From Axinella damicornis (taxonomy: Eukaryota; Porifera; Demospongiae; Axinellida; Axinellidae): 64,000 nt of DNA. Shown piece by piece: positions 52,801-63,972 of this stretch. Made by a program: the position numbers and the translations under genes. The stretch covers positions 10,017,533 through 10,081,532 of the forward strand of contig OZ007507.1 in NCBI GenBank assembly GCA_963931865.1. Reading direction: 5' to 3'. The number at the start of each line of letters is the position of its first letter. Positions within the stretch are counted from its first letter, which is position 1. A model generated the notes under the pieces. The model was not told the origin of the DNA. It worked only from the letters and a program-made list of their open reading frames with translations, and searched no databases.

Positions 52801-55800
52801 GTGAGACATATATATGTATACGACCAAGTCCGAAGTCCAGCTCCGGCTCCACACAACCTACTCGTCTGGCTAAGGCTACAGCGCTCGTGCGCATGACGCT
52901 GACGCGCAAGACCGAATCATGAACTGTACAATAGAGGTATCTATGATCTGTCACACGAGGCATGAGGCTAGTGCAAGGGTGGGTGCTCATTCGAGTAAAC
53001 TTCGACACTATACAGGAAACTGAGCCAAAAGTGGGGGGTGGGCACTCTTTTGCGAGAGTACGGTACTTATGCTATAATGTACAATCATGTACTACATGTG
53101 CAGTTGACTCTTCCTGCTGTGGACACAACTTACTGGTGTTCGGCTTTTCGTCTACCACGTGAAGTGAGGGAACAGGAAAGATATATTTTCAGGGTAAGTA
53201 CTAAGAGCACATGAATAGACCCAGTGTGCTCTGATATGCACTCTTGCTAATAATAGCAATTATTCCTAGCTATCTTGCAGTCTATACGTATTTATTCTAT
53301 TAGTGCAATTATAAGGACATAGCTAACCAGTGTGGAACAAGAGGCGGACTAGATTGAATCTATTCTGAAAGAGATGGGCAACAGACATGTATCTGAATAC
53401 ATATTTCTCAGGGTGGACGTTGGACATTGGACATTCCTCACTTAGTACTACGCCACATGATTGAAGCTCGCTTTGCTCGCTCAACTACTGTCCCCTCATT
53501 CACCTATGTGAGCTGTCCAGTGCCGGGCAGCTCTCTGCATGCACACAGGTCTCGCTTCTTCTTCAACTGCTGCTCCCCAATAACTTCTGCTTCCGCTGCT
53601 GGTCCCTGATTGCTTCTGCTGCTTGTCCCCTATCGCTTCCGCTCAAGCTACTGCATGCTCTCCGTTGTGTCTGCTTGCAGCCACAGCCATTCTGAATGTT
53701 CCAGCCCCTGCCCAATGTTGTTGAGCATTCTTCACAGCATTTGATGTTCATGGTTGTAGTGAGCCTTTCCTGAGAGCTGTACTGGCTACGAAAGTCGAAG
53801 AGTGCGCTCGAGCAATGGCGACCGACGGCGAGACAAATGTGCTTGTATCTCCAACACCAAGGTGAGTTTCAGTACCAGAATTGTACACTTGGGTCAATGC
53901 ACGTTAGCGATCACGACGGTGTAGGCAGATTCTTTGTAGGCCATTCCTAAGGTAGTCAGAGGTTATATACATTACATTACAGTACATTACGCGGCACAAT
54001 TTTTCCTACCAGGAGTGTAATGAGTATATGTATTATAGCAAAGACTGAACTTCGGTAATAACAACGTTTGCACCATACATTCTTGCAACATTACAATACT
54101 ACATTTTCTTCCAATACACAGATGTCCCCTGTTATTTCCGTTGACAGCTCACCACATGTGCACCATATGCTAGTGTACATTTGTCACACACTTGAGCATG
54201 CACAAGTGGGAGCAGGGGCCATCTGTGAAAATGCACACCTTAACATACGAAACTGCCAAGGCGGTGGCACACTGATTGGTGGATGGGCAGTTGGAGGCAC
54301 AGTAAGTTTATGTGTGAATCGGGGATTGCATGGACCCAAGTCAGCATTTGGGTTCAAACTTCTTTTGCTTCAATTTAGATCCTGCATGGATGATTTACAT
54401 TCAGTCACTCTCTCAGGATTTCTAGAGTTTTATACCCTAGATCATCCAATCCAATCCGATTCGATTCCTAGGAAATTCCACTAATCCAGTACACTAATTG
54501 TTTTCCGTGAATCGAATGAAGCAAAATACCAAGAAATGCACTTATCAGAACAATGTCAGTCAAGGAGGAGTCGGGGAAGGGTCAAGGAGCAGCCAGCGCA
54601 GTGGCATGGCAGCTGATTGAAATTCAGTGTGTGGCATTGCGTTTGCTGCCCATTTCCTGGAACAGTACTATAGCCACAACAGTATATCTTTAGAATGACG
54701 TACGTATATATGCTAGAGCAAGAACATGCTGAACTGTGAATGATACACGTACATATGAGATGGCTTCCCAAAAGTGATTATGGGTTTAATTGCCTCGCTA
54801 ATGCTTTATGAATATACTTACCAAGATTGCCCAGTGATTATGTATTCACAGTCCTGGTAAGTATATTAGTAAAGCAGCCAAGCAAAACCCATAATCACTT
54901 TTGGGGCGCCATCTCAATGCGCATTGCAAATGATACGTACCACCACATACATGCCACATACGTACCACATACGTACCTACGCCTCCAGCACTGTGTCTTG
55001 GCACTCCGATGCTGAGACAAAATGTCAGTGTAGCCACAATGTTAACAGTCACAAATGATTTAGCTATCTTCCAATGTTGTGTATGGCAAGGCAGCTGATG
55101 ACCATTTCTGGAATAGTAGCTATAGCTACAAGCGATGTCTCTCCAAATGCAGCATGTGGCAATTGAGCCTATTTCTACCTATATATTACAACTGTAGATC
55201 CCTGAGTAGAAATTGGAACTTTTATGAATCCAGTGATTATTTTTTGGCTACCGTTATGCAGTAATCTTCCTCCTCCTCCTACAGGATTTCTATTTTCCAA
55301 ATGATGTGGCCTATCCGGTTGGTGGTCCAAGCAATTCAGAATTTATTTTGCTTGAGATTCACTATGACAATCCACAAGTTCTTGCAGGTGATCATATTGT
55401 GAAGGTTTTGTTGGGAACATTGAACAATATTTGTATCCACGATCTTTTGAAACTACTATTTTCTCAGGGGTTGTTGACAGTTCTGGCATGGAATTTTTCT
55501 ACTCTGATACGCCTCCTCGACATCGTGCTGGGTTGATGAGTGTTGGTCATAGCGTCCGTAATCTCATGATCATTCCCCCAAATGCTGAGAACTACACTAT
55601 CACATCAGCTTGTCCTGGATCTTGTACACAAACTGTGAGTTGAAGGTCTCACAGTCCTATGCAGGTAGAAATTGAATTCTGTGACAGGGCCGAGGCACCT
55701 GAAGGGAGGCAGGTCAACAGAAAATATGCACTGAATGACAGTATACTAATCAACAGTATGTTCTCACTATGCCATAATTCAAAATGCACACTGTCTTTGT

Positions 55801-58800
55801 TCAGCTGTTTTCCTTCAGACTTGGTTAACTATTTCTTAGGCAATGGATCCATCTCTAGCTACAGTTTATCACCTGTGTCTGGCAGTCATGTAATGGGAGC
55901 TAGAGAACAATTGAATAATTGCATTCCGGAAGAATTGGGGCGAACCTGAGCAAGCCCCACAGGAGCGTGAAGTTATTCTCACAATATTCTTGTCACATTT
56001 GTAACATGACTGTGTATGTATGTCATACCATGAATACACTCTTCTGCAAAAACAGGAGACTTCATTGCGTCACGTGTAAATTAAACGTGTGCGTGACAAC
56101 TTGCGAAAATAGTGCTGTGTGTACTCGGGCTGTTCCAAGATAGTTTGTGGCAAATCATACTGAACAAAAACAGCATCAGAGTTGAGTGACAGATCGGCAG
56201 AAGAGAACAGAACAGCCTTGCTCAACAAGGGAGACCAGCAGAGATATCAGCAGTAAGATTAGTGTGGACAGTCATGTATACACTTACAAATGCTCCACAT
56301 TCTGCATGTGTACTCGCTCAGAGTGTCTTGCCTCATCTAGTAATTGGTAATTGATTGTTATCTAGAACGGACACATACGTACGTATATTATCAAACCAAA
56401 CAAGTATAGAAGTACAGCACTCTAGCATTGCAGGCCGAAAGCGACTTGAATTGCGCCTGGTTATCCATCAGGCATCTGACCGTTATGACGTTAGGAGAAA
56501 CACTGAAGCCCACCAAGTCAGTTGTCTGTACATGTACCGCAAAAGATATAGCTTGCGCAGTCAAGCTTTACAACTTGTACAAGCCATTGATTGGGTACTA
56601 TATGACTTTTCTGTCCTGCAGTTCTTCCCTCCTGAGGGCATCACAGTGTTCGCTAATTTTCTTCATACTCACTTAGTCGGTATGAATGCATTGCAGTATA
56701 CCTACATTAGATTTTCAGTCTCAGCATACTTATCTACATTGCATTGCGTTGCTTTATGATGTGCATACTATGCCCTTTAGTTTGAGTATTTTTCATGTAG
56801 GACAAGGGCTAGTGTTGCAGCACTTCAGAGAGACAGAGGAATGTGGTGGTATTGAAGAGCTGGAACCAATTGAAATCAACCGGAGATATGACTTCAACTA
56901 TCAGGTAGCCAACTACTACCAGTTCATGCAAACCACTTGTTAGTATTATAATGTTCCATTTACTTGCACAGCAATTCACTATTCTTCCACGAGAAGTCAA
57001 TGTCCTACCAGTAAGTACCTCTCGTACTTTGTGAGTACTTTTGTTATTCTATGTTCAGTGATGTGTAACCTGGGATGCAGAGAGTGTGTGTGAGCAGAGC
57101 TGACCAATTGAGGCTAATATTCATTTACTTCCTGTTTAAAATCTGTACACAACAGTCTGATTTGTTAAATTGAAGCTGGATGTGTTTTTGTAGATGTGGG
57201 TGATCATGATTTGATCTGTATTTCCAATACAGGGTGATATACTACGGCTCCATTGCTTCTACAGGACAGCTGGGGAGAGAAACTCTACAGTAACACTCGT
57301 AAGCATGCAACCACCCTGTCTTTGATTGATATGGTACGCAGTGGCGGATTTAGAAATTTAGAAGTTCAGCCACTGGCGTGCGAAGTGCGGCCAAAAAATT
57401 GTGTTGCCACACCCACTGCCAGTCACATGAATGCACTCATGACATGCGTCTGACCCAGGGTTTTGAAGTTCAAGGTGACTTGTCTAGCGCTGGAGACTAA
57501 AAGTGATGATCGGAACAAATCCAAAAGTGCTATACGTACTAGTTAATGCACCGGCGCGAGTATTCTATGGAAATTATTGGGTGAGGGGAAGTTCGAGAAG
57601 GTCATGTAGCACGAGGCGCAGCCGAGTGCTACATGAGCTTCGAGAACTTTCCCGAGCCCAATAATTTCCGTAGAATACGAGTGTATCCGGTGCATTAACT
57701 GGTTTGTAGTTTCAGTTGCCAAACTGTGCTCTATTATCCCAAACTGTGCTCTATTATGCCAAAGTGTGCTCTATTTTCCCTAATTGGATTAGTGGTCTAG
57801 ACATGCTTACTCATTGTGGGGTATGGCATTTAGAGTAACTGTTTTAGCCTTTGATGTATATGGCTTCAAACTACAAACTAGACGTAAGTTACTTTTACTA
57901 GCCACCAAAGGGGAGTGCATTTGCACCGCCTTACTCCCCCTATATCCGCCACTGGTACGTGTGACACTGGCCTTCATAATGTTTCCCAGCATGCATTTGC
58001 GGCACAGCTTTGCTCAAATCAGAAGGCTTCTTCTGCAAATTGGAAGGCCTCCGAGGATTGGGAAGCATCCCTCAAAGAAGCTTCATTCCCATACCTGTGC
58101 TGAATTTACGCAAGAAACAAAGCTCTGAAAGACTGAAATATTTTCCAAAAGCAGTTGTCATTTTGAATAACATGTATGTACGTATTATGTCCCACTGAAC
58201 ACGATTGACTTGTACAAGTCATTCTGGCAAGAGTTGCAAGACCAGTGTACGTGGATGCAATATTACTGCAACCACACACAGTTGAATGCAAACTATACTG
58301 AGTTAAGTTCCCAGGTGACAAACAGAACCAGTTATAAAACAGGCTCTACTACAGGAAACTTGCATGGACACCATTTAACCATAACATGCTCAGCAGCTGC
58401 AGGCTTGAGGACTCACAGCTTTTCTCAAGGTCATTTACAGAATCCTTGAATGTACCCTCATATCAGTTTCTTGTTGGTCTTGAAAGTACTCCCAGAGGTA
58501 ATTTAACTGTCCTAGTAAGCAGATACATGCATGGCTGTAACCACACCTACCAATTAACAAACTTTCAATCAATTCTTTTGGGAAATTTGAACCTGGCGTA
58601 CCTGAAAATAGGCCTTGAACACTGGAAATGGAGCTCCTATTAGACAAGATGGCAGGGCCTAAAATTTCCACACCCTAATTCTACTAGCCCATTAATTTTG
58701 CTTGGAAGACAAACAAAGCCCTTCACTGAACCTCGCTTGCAAACCTCCGAGCCTGTCCAATCCTCATGCAAAGGACACGGAATTGACATCATGAAGCTGA

Positions 58801-61390
58801 AAGTCTCACGACAGATAATAATGTGCACTATGGGCCATAAAGAACTTTTAAATTGTTGCCACAGAGGCATAGCTAGGATTTTGAGACCGAGGAGGCATAG
58901 AGTTATTATAATATTATCCGTGCACTTTTGAGTTAATTAATTATTCCATGAGTTAAATTAATAATATCAATCTATTACTTTCTGTTGCTCTTGAAATGCT
59001 ACAGCAATACGCCGGTGCCCTGACTGTCCCAGACTTGCAGCACTTTATCCGCGTTAGGAGTACGCCGGCTCATCGTCAGCCTGTCTCTAACTTAACTCTG
59101 TCATCAGATCGAACGCACATCATACGCATGGCATGTGCGAGGCTGAGGATCGACGGCCGGTCGACCAGTCTAGGACGCTGGACACGTGCATCATTATTCA
59201 GAAAGCGAGGAGGCAGCTGCCTCCTCTGACTCAATGCTAGCTATGCCCATGTGCCATGTGCAAAGACACACAATAATAAAAGAACACTATAGGCACAGAC
59301 AATTCATCAATTTTGTGGGACAAAAAATGTCTCTCGACTCCCCAGCTACCAATAGCTCACTAAGTATATGTTGTGGAACTGGAGAGGGCCTGGAGATTGG
59401 GCAAATAAAGTGTACCGAATACTTTGTCTTCAATCTGTTGAATTTTTTTTTGCTTTGCAGGGTGGTGAAAGTACCCGTGAGGAAATGTGCTTAAGTTTCT
59501 TGTTCTACTATCCTCAAGTTAACCTAAGTTTCTGTGTTGGTCTGCCAAAAATGCCAGATGCTCTACTCCCGTTCATTTCTCAGCATATAAAGTGAGCCAA
59601 GCAAATCTTCATAAGTCTAGTCTGATGCATTTATGCCTAATAGTATCTGGGTTGCAAACTTCCCCGGGCCATTGCCAGGCTGTAGGAAAAACAGCCTGCC
59701 AACTTCTGTTAGTTCAAACTGCATACGGATGTACCGTAGTTTCTCGAAAATACGTCCACCCCCGGCCATTTTTTGGGAAAAGTTGTTCCAAAGGGTCATT
59801 TATTACTCGAAAGTACGCCCACCCTATTAGGTAAGCACTTGAATAGCTCCAGAAGAAGTACTGTCCAAAAGGTATGACTACGTAAGGATGCCTATTGCGC
59901 TATACTAATTCCATCATGTTGTATGCCATTGGATAATCAGCTGTGTACTGAATGCATGACATGAGACCATGCACATTTGTGTCTTCGTGTGTGCAATCGC
60001 CTAGCATATATAGCACTAGCTGCACACTACGTTGGATTTCTCAGAAGCAGCAGCAATTGCCGAAGATGGTCTGCATACACCACGTCATTCAAGCACTCCT
60101 GCTGTGTCTTGTTTGCTGTTCCTGCTCACTAAAAAAGTAGTAGTAGTAGTAAAGCCTTGCTAGAATAACTGTTGCAGTATGGCACTCATATATTTGCTTG
60201 TTATTTTGATTACGCATCCTGAACTTGAGTGAGCCTACTTTCGAAGTGGGTGGCCGCTAGTTTCAACACGCTAAAGTTGCCAGGCAGTCTCTCATACGGC
60301 CTAGCTCAGGGAATGAGGCTATTCCCATGGTTGAATATTATGTAGCATGCTTTGCCATTGACTCACAGTTCACAAAACTGGACATGGGCCAGTGGCAGAC
60401 AGCTAGATTGTAGCTTCACATTGTTACAAAGTATCCCCATTGTCATACCGGCCTTCCAAGCAATATGACTTCGTCTCCCCACAGTTCTCGTTCCGACCAA
60501 CAACTACTGTTCCGAGATCTAGGCACAAGGAATAACTCAGGTATCAGAGCTGTACTGGACAACATTCAATGGACGCCAGAAGTCATCAACGATTTCCAGC
60601 AATCTGTCTTGGGCAGTAGTGGTGACATTTTGAGTTTGTGCCTCAGTAAAGTGGTAAGCACTGTGCACTACTGTACGTTCTACTCAGTAAATAAATGTAC
60701 AGATTATACTAAACAAGTACTGAGGCATGACTTAATGGTACTAACATACCGTGGAATGCTTACAAATTTTTTTTTGTTATTGATCCGCGGAAGCTAGCTT
60801 CCTTGCGGTTGCGATGTGAGGTAAATATGACTCCGATTCTAGTCATCTAAAATATCGATCTGCTCCCGTGATAGTAGCTTGTTGTTACCTACGGTGGATG
60901 GCCTTTGAGTGTTGGAGATAGTAGTCTTTGTCTGCTTTTCAAGTCGTGTGCTAAGGCCCTGAAAACCGCGATGGGAGTACTGCGGTTCATCGCTCATTTA
61001 TGAGATCAATGTAAGACAAACTGTCTTATCTCTCGTACGGTTTGTAATTTCTGGATCACCACCAAGTTTAGTAACTAGCTACTTAGACTGCATGCAATTG
61101 ATCTTTGAGCTGAGTGAAGATTTGTTCAGTTCAAAGGTCAAGAAAGTGGATCAAATGGGCTGGAGATGAGGTGAGCAGAAATTCCTGCACATCAGTTTGT
61201 GGTGTTTTTGTTCATTTCTCAGGAACCAGGAAGAGGATTTATTAATGAAGTATCCATTCCAACTGCTCAGTGTCCCTATGTGGCCCCTGATCCCTGCACC
61301 TTGCAATTGTCTGCAGCCACCTCATCTGCTTCATTGCACGCCTTGTACATCCTCTTTGCAATCTTTTTTGTGGCCATGCATGTTATGTAG
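49876..61390 (+). CDS. DOMON copper-dependent monooxygenase, DBH/MOXD1-like, copy D (623 aa, 14 exons)
   Basis: Tandem paralogue of gene C with identical exon structure and phases. Exons: 49876-50154, 50220-50366, 50440-50610, 53104-53193, 54122-54301, 55285-55387, 55468-55634, 56622-56679, 56801-56904, 56972-57010, 57233-57298, 59461-59591, 60485-60653, 61223-61390. The total is 1872 nt. Exon 13 is two codons longer (SSGD for SD). Exon 1 is almost identical to copy C. Copper ligands HVHHM, EIHYDN, LHTHL and EEMCL are all present. Differences cluster in exons 5, 6, 12, 13 and 14. The hydrophobic C-terminus (LHALYILFAIFFVAMHVM) is kept. No stop or frameshift is seen, so both copies look functional. 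Confidence 0.93.
50676..50957. mobile_element. 282-bp CAGTGGCGGATTTAG-ended element with 5-bp TSD, intron 3 of gene D
   Basis: Left end CAGTGGCGGATTTAG, right end CTAAATCCACCACTG. GGCAC flanks it on both sides. Gene C retains only about 15 bp of the left end at the equivalent site (near 32565), so there it has been largely deleted. The element at 57339-57954 has the same ends. Confidence 0.78.
52100..52240. mobile_element. 141-bp TAGCCTCG-family foldback with exact 9-bp TSD, left tip lost
   Basis: The right end is GGCCTGGGAACGAGGCTA. The left end starts inside the arm (CCATGCAGGCCTACCCC). Long arms (CTGTTCTTCGGTTTCCGTTG and complement) are perfect. GTAGTATTC lies at 52091-52099 and 52241-52249. 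It is in intron 3 of gene D. Confidence 0.85.
52254..52334. mobile_element. 81-bp hairpin immediately after the previous element
   Basis: TTTCACACA...GCGTGCAGCTGCTACTA pairs with TAGTAGCAGCTGCACGC...TGTGTGAAA around a CACTGATTGGTG core. The sequence is not shared with the TAGCCTCG family. Confidence 0.7.
52441..52568. mobile_element. 128-bp imperfect foldback element
   Basis: TAAATGATGAAACC.AGGGG at the left is mirrored by GGGTTTCATCATTTA at the right, with partly paired inner arms (CTACGGAATTTAGA...). It is in intron 3 of gene D. Confidence 0.7.
53814..53861 (+). other. Possible nested small exon in intron 4 of gene D
   Basis: ATGGCGACCGACGGCGAGAC opens a 16-codon frame (MATDGETNVLVSPTP) ending at a good donor (AAG|GTGAGT). 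It is preceded by a GC-rich stretch unlike the intron around it. No further exon was found. It could be a fragment of a captured gene. Confidence 0.25.
54756..54916. mobile_element. 161-bp foldback element, intron 5 of gene D
   Basis: TGAGATGGCTTCCCAAAAGT at the left is mirrored by ACTTTTGGGGCGCCATCTCA at the right. The inner arms TGATTATGGGTTT and ATATACTTACCA also pair. It is not present at the equivalent site of gene C. Confidence 0.75.
56448..56592 (-). pseudogene. Antisense fragment of the gene's own exon 1 in intron 7 of gene D
   Basis: Read on the minus strand, this ~145 bp matches the middle of DOMON exon 1 of genes C and D (49976-50150). Landmarks on the plus strand are GGCATCTGACCGTT, GTTAGGAGAAACACTGAAGCCCACC and GTTTGCGCAGTCAAGCT-like blocks, all found inverted in exon 1. 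It has several small deletions and cannot encode protein. Gene C has no such fragment in its intron 7. It is part of an ~850-bp unit-2-specific segment (about 55735-56590). Confidence 0.85.
57339..57954. mobile_element. 616-bp CAGTGGCGGAT-ended element with 5-bp TSD, intron 11 of gene D only
   Basis: Left end CAGTGGCGGATTTAGAAATT, right end CTATATCCGCCACTG. GTACG flanks it on both sides (57334-57338, 57955-57959). Gene C has GATATGGTATGTGT without an insert (near 38308). The ends match 50676-50957. CAGTGGCG-type ends with short target duplications recall some hAT-group elements, but the superfamily call is an inference. Confidence 0.82.
57541..57700. mobile_element. 160-bp foldback element nested in the previous element
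   Basis: AGTTAATGCACCGG.....GAGTATTCTA is mirrored by TAGAATACGAG...CCGGTGCATTAACT. The arms continue to a GAGGCGCAGCC centre. It lies inside 57339-57954 and is therefore younger than that element or captured by it. Confidence 0.78.
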
Positions 61391-61399
61391 CCAGCAAAT

Positions 61400-62160
61400 G
61401 TTCTTGTTCTAGTTGGGCAAGTACTGAGCAGTATAGTGTAAGTATGTATACTTTGTGTGAACTATTACCGACTGTACTCAACTGTATACATATATATAGC
61501 TGCTTATATACGGTGTGCCACATTCATTTTGGTATGTACATATTGTGCAAATTACTTTTAGGGCAGAATTAGCTACCCATTCAATCTTGTACTACGTGCA
61601 TGTCCTATTTTGTGGACTGGATTTTTTGTGGCATGAAATGTGTGACTGGAACATAGGACTTCATGAAATGTGGGACTAGATTGGATTGAGTAAAGCTATT
61701 TACTCATAATATTATAGTGGTACGTGAAAGGTCACATGCATAATAGCGTTTAATTCATTCTTCAAACCATGCATGTCAAGGGCTGTTAATACTCTTGTAA
61801 TGGTTTAATAGGAGCTTCCCAACAAATTCATGTGACCGCCACTGGAAAACAGCATGCATGGTTGTGCAAGCATGCAGTGTTTATTTCAGGGCCCCCCAAT
61901 CCCAAACAGCAAGTTTGATTAAAAATCTACCCATTACATACACGAGCATTCCAGAATCCTTTCACAAATGCCTGCATTCCATTGGCATGAAGCGCGCGCG
62001 TTTATATAGGCTAATATGCCCATTACAGCTAGGACAGCCATATATGGAGGCTAATTAATTGAGCGAAGAATGTTACTCACAAGGTAATTACTTTTGGAAT
62101 GGTTAGTTAGACATATAAAAATACGATAGAGAGCGTAAAAAGAATAATACAGCAAGAGAG
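61400..62160. other. Intergenic region between gene D and the Ig-domain gene
   Basis: The first ~450 bp are the duplicated 3' flank shared with gene C. The rest (about 61860-62160) has no recognisable feature beyond AT-rich sequence. Confidence 0.5.
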
Positions 62161-62162
62161 CG

Positions 62163-63972
62163 ATGTCTCCGGTGGGTCTTCTTTTATTAGCGTGTGTAGT
62201 TACACACGCTACCCACTTCGTTCTTGCCCAGACAGGTGAGCGGCCCAGTAGTTTCTGATAGCTGCAGGTATAGCTAGCTATATTATTTTGAATCCTATAC
62301 TGCAAACCAATCTAGAAGCGTGAATGCATACCCATCGCGGCATCGGTATGTCTCTACTTTATTTTACTATGCAGTTTTAAAGCACTTATTCTGCGTAGTA
62401 TGCGGACTGACTAAAATCGGTTGTGGAGCCCAGTATACAGGCTTGCTTAGCGATGGAGGACCACAAGATAACTATTTCACAATACGATATGTGGGAGCAG
62501 ATAACGCTGCGCCGTGTTATAGAGCGGCTGCCAAACATTTGGAATATACGAGGGCGTTCTACTTGTGAGGTAACAGGGTAACGATAACATTCACAAAATT
62601 AGCTATCTACGTTTTCACGAACGGGCGATAACAAAATCAAAGATGCCGAAAATAAAGCATAATATTCCTAAAGAGTTGACACTAGAATTAAAGTACATGG
62701 GCATTTACAGTTATAGTAAATAGGCAGCAATCTCACTGCAAGTACACACTACAATAATGTTATTCTATCTATACAAACAGTATCCGGCGTGCATCCTGGA
62801 ATTTTATCTTTCTTTGATTTGCATAAGTGCAAGGATACTCTGCTAGTTAACATGCGTATACCCGAGAGACAGCTACTATACAGAACAAAACATAACAGAA
62901 AACTGCACTGCCACAACAACAACAACAATAGGATTCAAAGTATATTGAGCTCTCTAAAGAAAACAGGGAGTTGAAGGCATGTACACAGGTGGATAAAACA
63001 AGGAGGCCATCTCCACAGTATCTGCCAACTCCCTCGAATCTTCTTCTCCTTCTAAAGAAGCAATTCCAAAGAGCAACAGAATTAGGACTAAAGATAAACA
63101 TTCCATAATAGCTACTGTATCTGCATGTATAATATGTGTATTTCATGCAAACAGTACGTGACCAACTTGAACATGGACTAAATCTTTTCAATCTACAGGT
63201 CTGCCACAAGTTGTGCTATCTTCTGAGAACTCCACTGTGGAAGCCGGGAGCAATGTATTACTTGCCTGTGTGGGTTTTGGTGATCCATCACCATCAGTCA
63301 CTTGGATCACCCAGGGTGTTGTCCTGAGCAACAACTCTCAAATTACCATCTATGAGGAGCTGGAGACTGTGGACGGGGTAGACTTTGTTCAGTCTGTCTT
63401 GGCGATCTGCAATGTGGAGGAATCGAATGGAGGGAACTACATCTGTACTGTGGGCAACACACTAGGCAATGCCAGTGCCAGTTTTGAGCTATCTGTCACA
63501 GGTGGGATTTACAATTTTTGTGTTAGGGGGCAAAAGAATTCTTATTGTTTCCATCTGTATTTTAAAAGTTAAACTTAATTTGTTGTAGAATCACAGGAAC
63601 ATCAATCACATCAACTGGAACAGAAATCATGCCTTTGGTTTTATGATTAATATTACCATACATCTTCAGGTCTACCTCAAGTTGTGCTATCTGCTGAGAA
63701 CTCCACTGTGGAAGCTGGGAGCACTGTATTGCTGGCCTGTGTGGGTTTTGGTGATCCATCACCATCAGTCACTTGGAGCACCCAGGGTGTTGTCCTGAGC
63801 AACAACTCTCAAATTACCATTTACGAGGAGCTGGAGACTGTGGATGGGGTAGACTTTGTTCAGTCTATCTTGACGATTTGCAGTGTGGAGGAGGCTGATG
63901 GAAGGGAGTACAGCTGTAATGTGCGCAATGCACTCGGCAATGCCAGTGTCAATTTTGAGCTATCTGTAGGAG
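62163..63972 (+). CDS. Secreted or membrane Ig-domain protein, 5' part (continues beyond the window)
   Basis: Exon 62163-62235 encodes a clear signal peptide (MSPVGLLLLACVV...) and ends in phase 1 (ACAG|GTGAGC). Two Ig exons follow, 63199-63501 and 63670-63972, each 303 nt and phase 1-1. Each encodes one I-set-like Ig domain with LLACVGFGDPSPSVTW and the second Cys (GNYICTVGN; REYSCNVRN). A further exon may lie at about 62781-62939 (SGVHPGILSFFDLHKC). The stretch near 62441-62567 (LLSDGGPQDNYFTIRY) looks coding but runs into a stop, so exon structure between signal and Ig is unsettled. The last donor (G|GTAGGT) is 28 bp from the window end. Likely a cell-surface or secreted recognition/adhesion protein; no specific family can be named. 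Confidence 0.72.

Larger units (their letters stand above)
48270..61850 (+). repeat. Tandem segmental duplication, unit 2 (contains gene D)
   Basis: It matches 30290-45230 from TAACACGTGAAAGTAGTTG to the 3' flank near 61850. Exons are highly similar. Introns align apart from unit-specific insertions. From 48180 to 49875 there is no gene apart from the promoter of gene D. Confidence 0.88.

Noticed and set aside
62441..62567. A firm exon of the Ig gene (LLSDGGPQDNYFTIRY...)
   Set aside because: The acceptor and phase fit the signal-peptide exon, but the frame meets a stop before any usable donor, so I left it as a possibility only.
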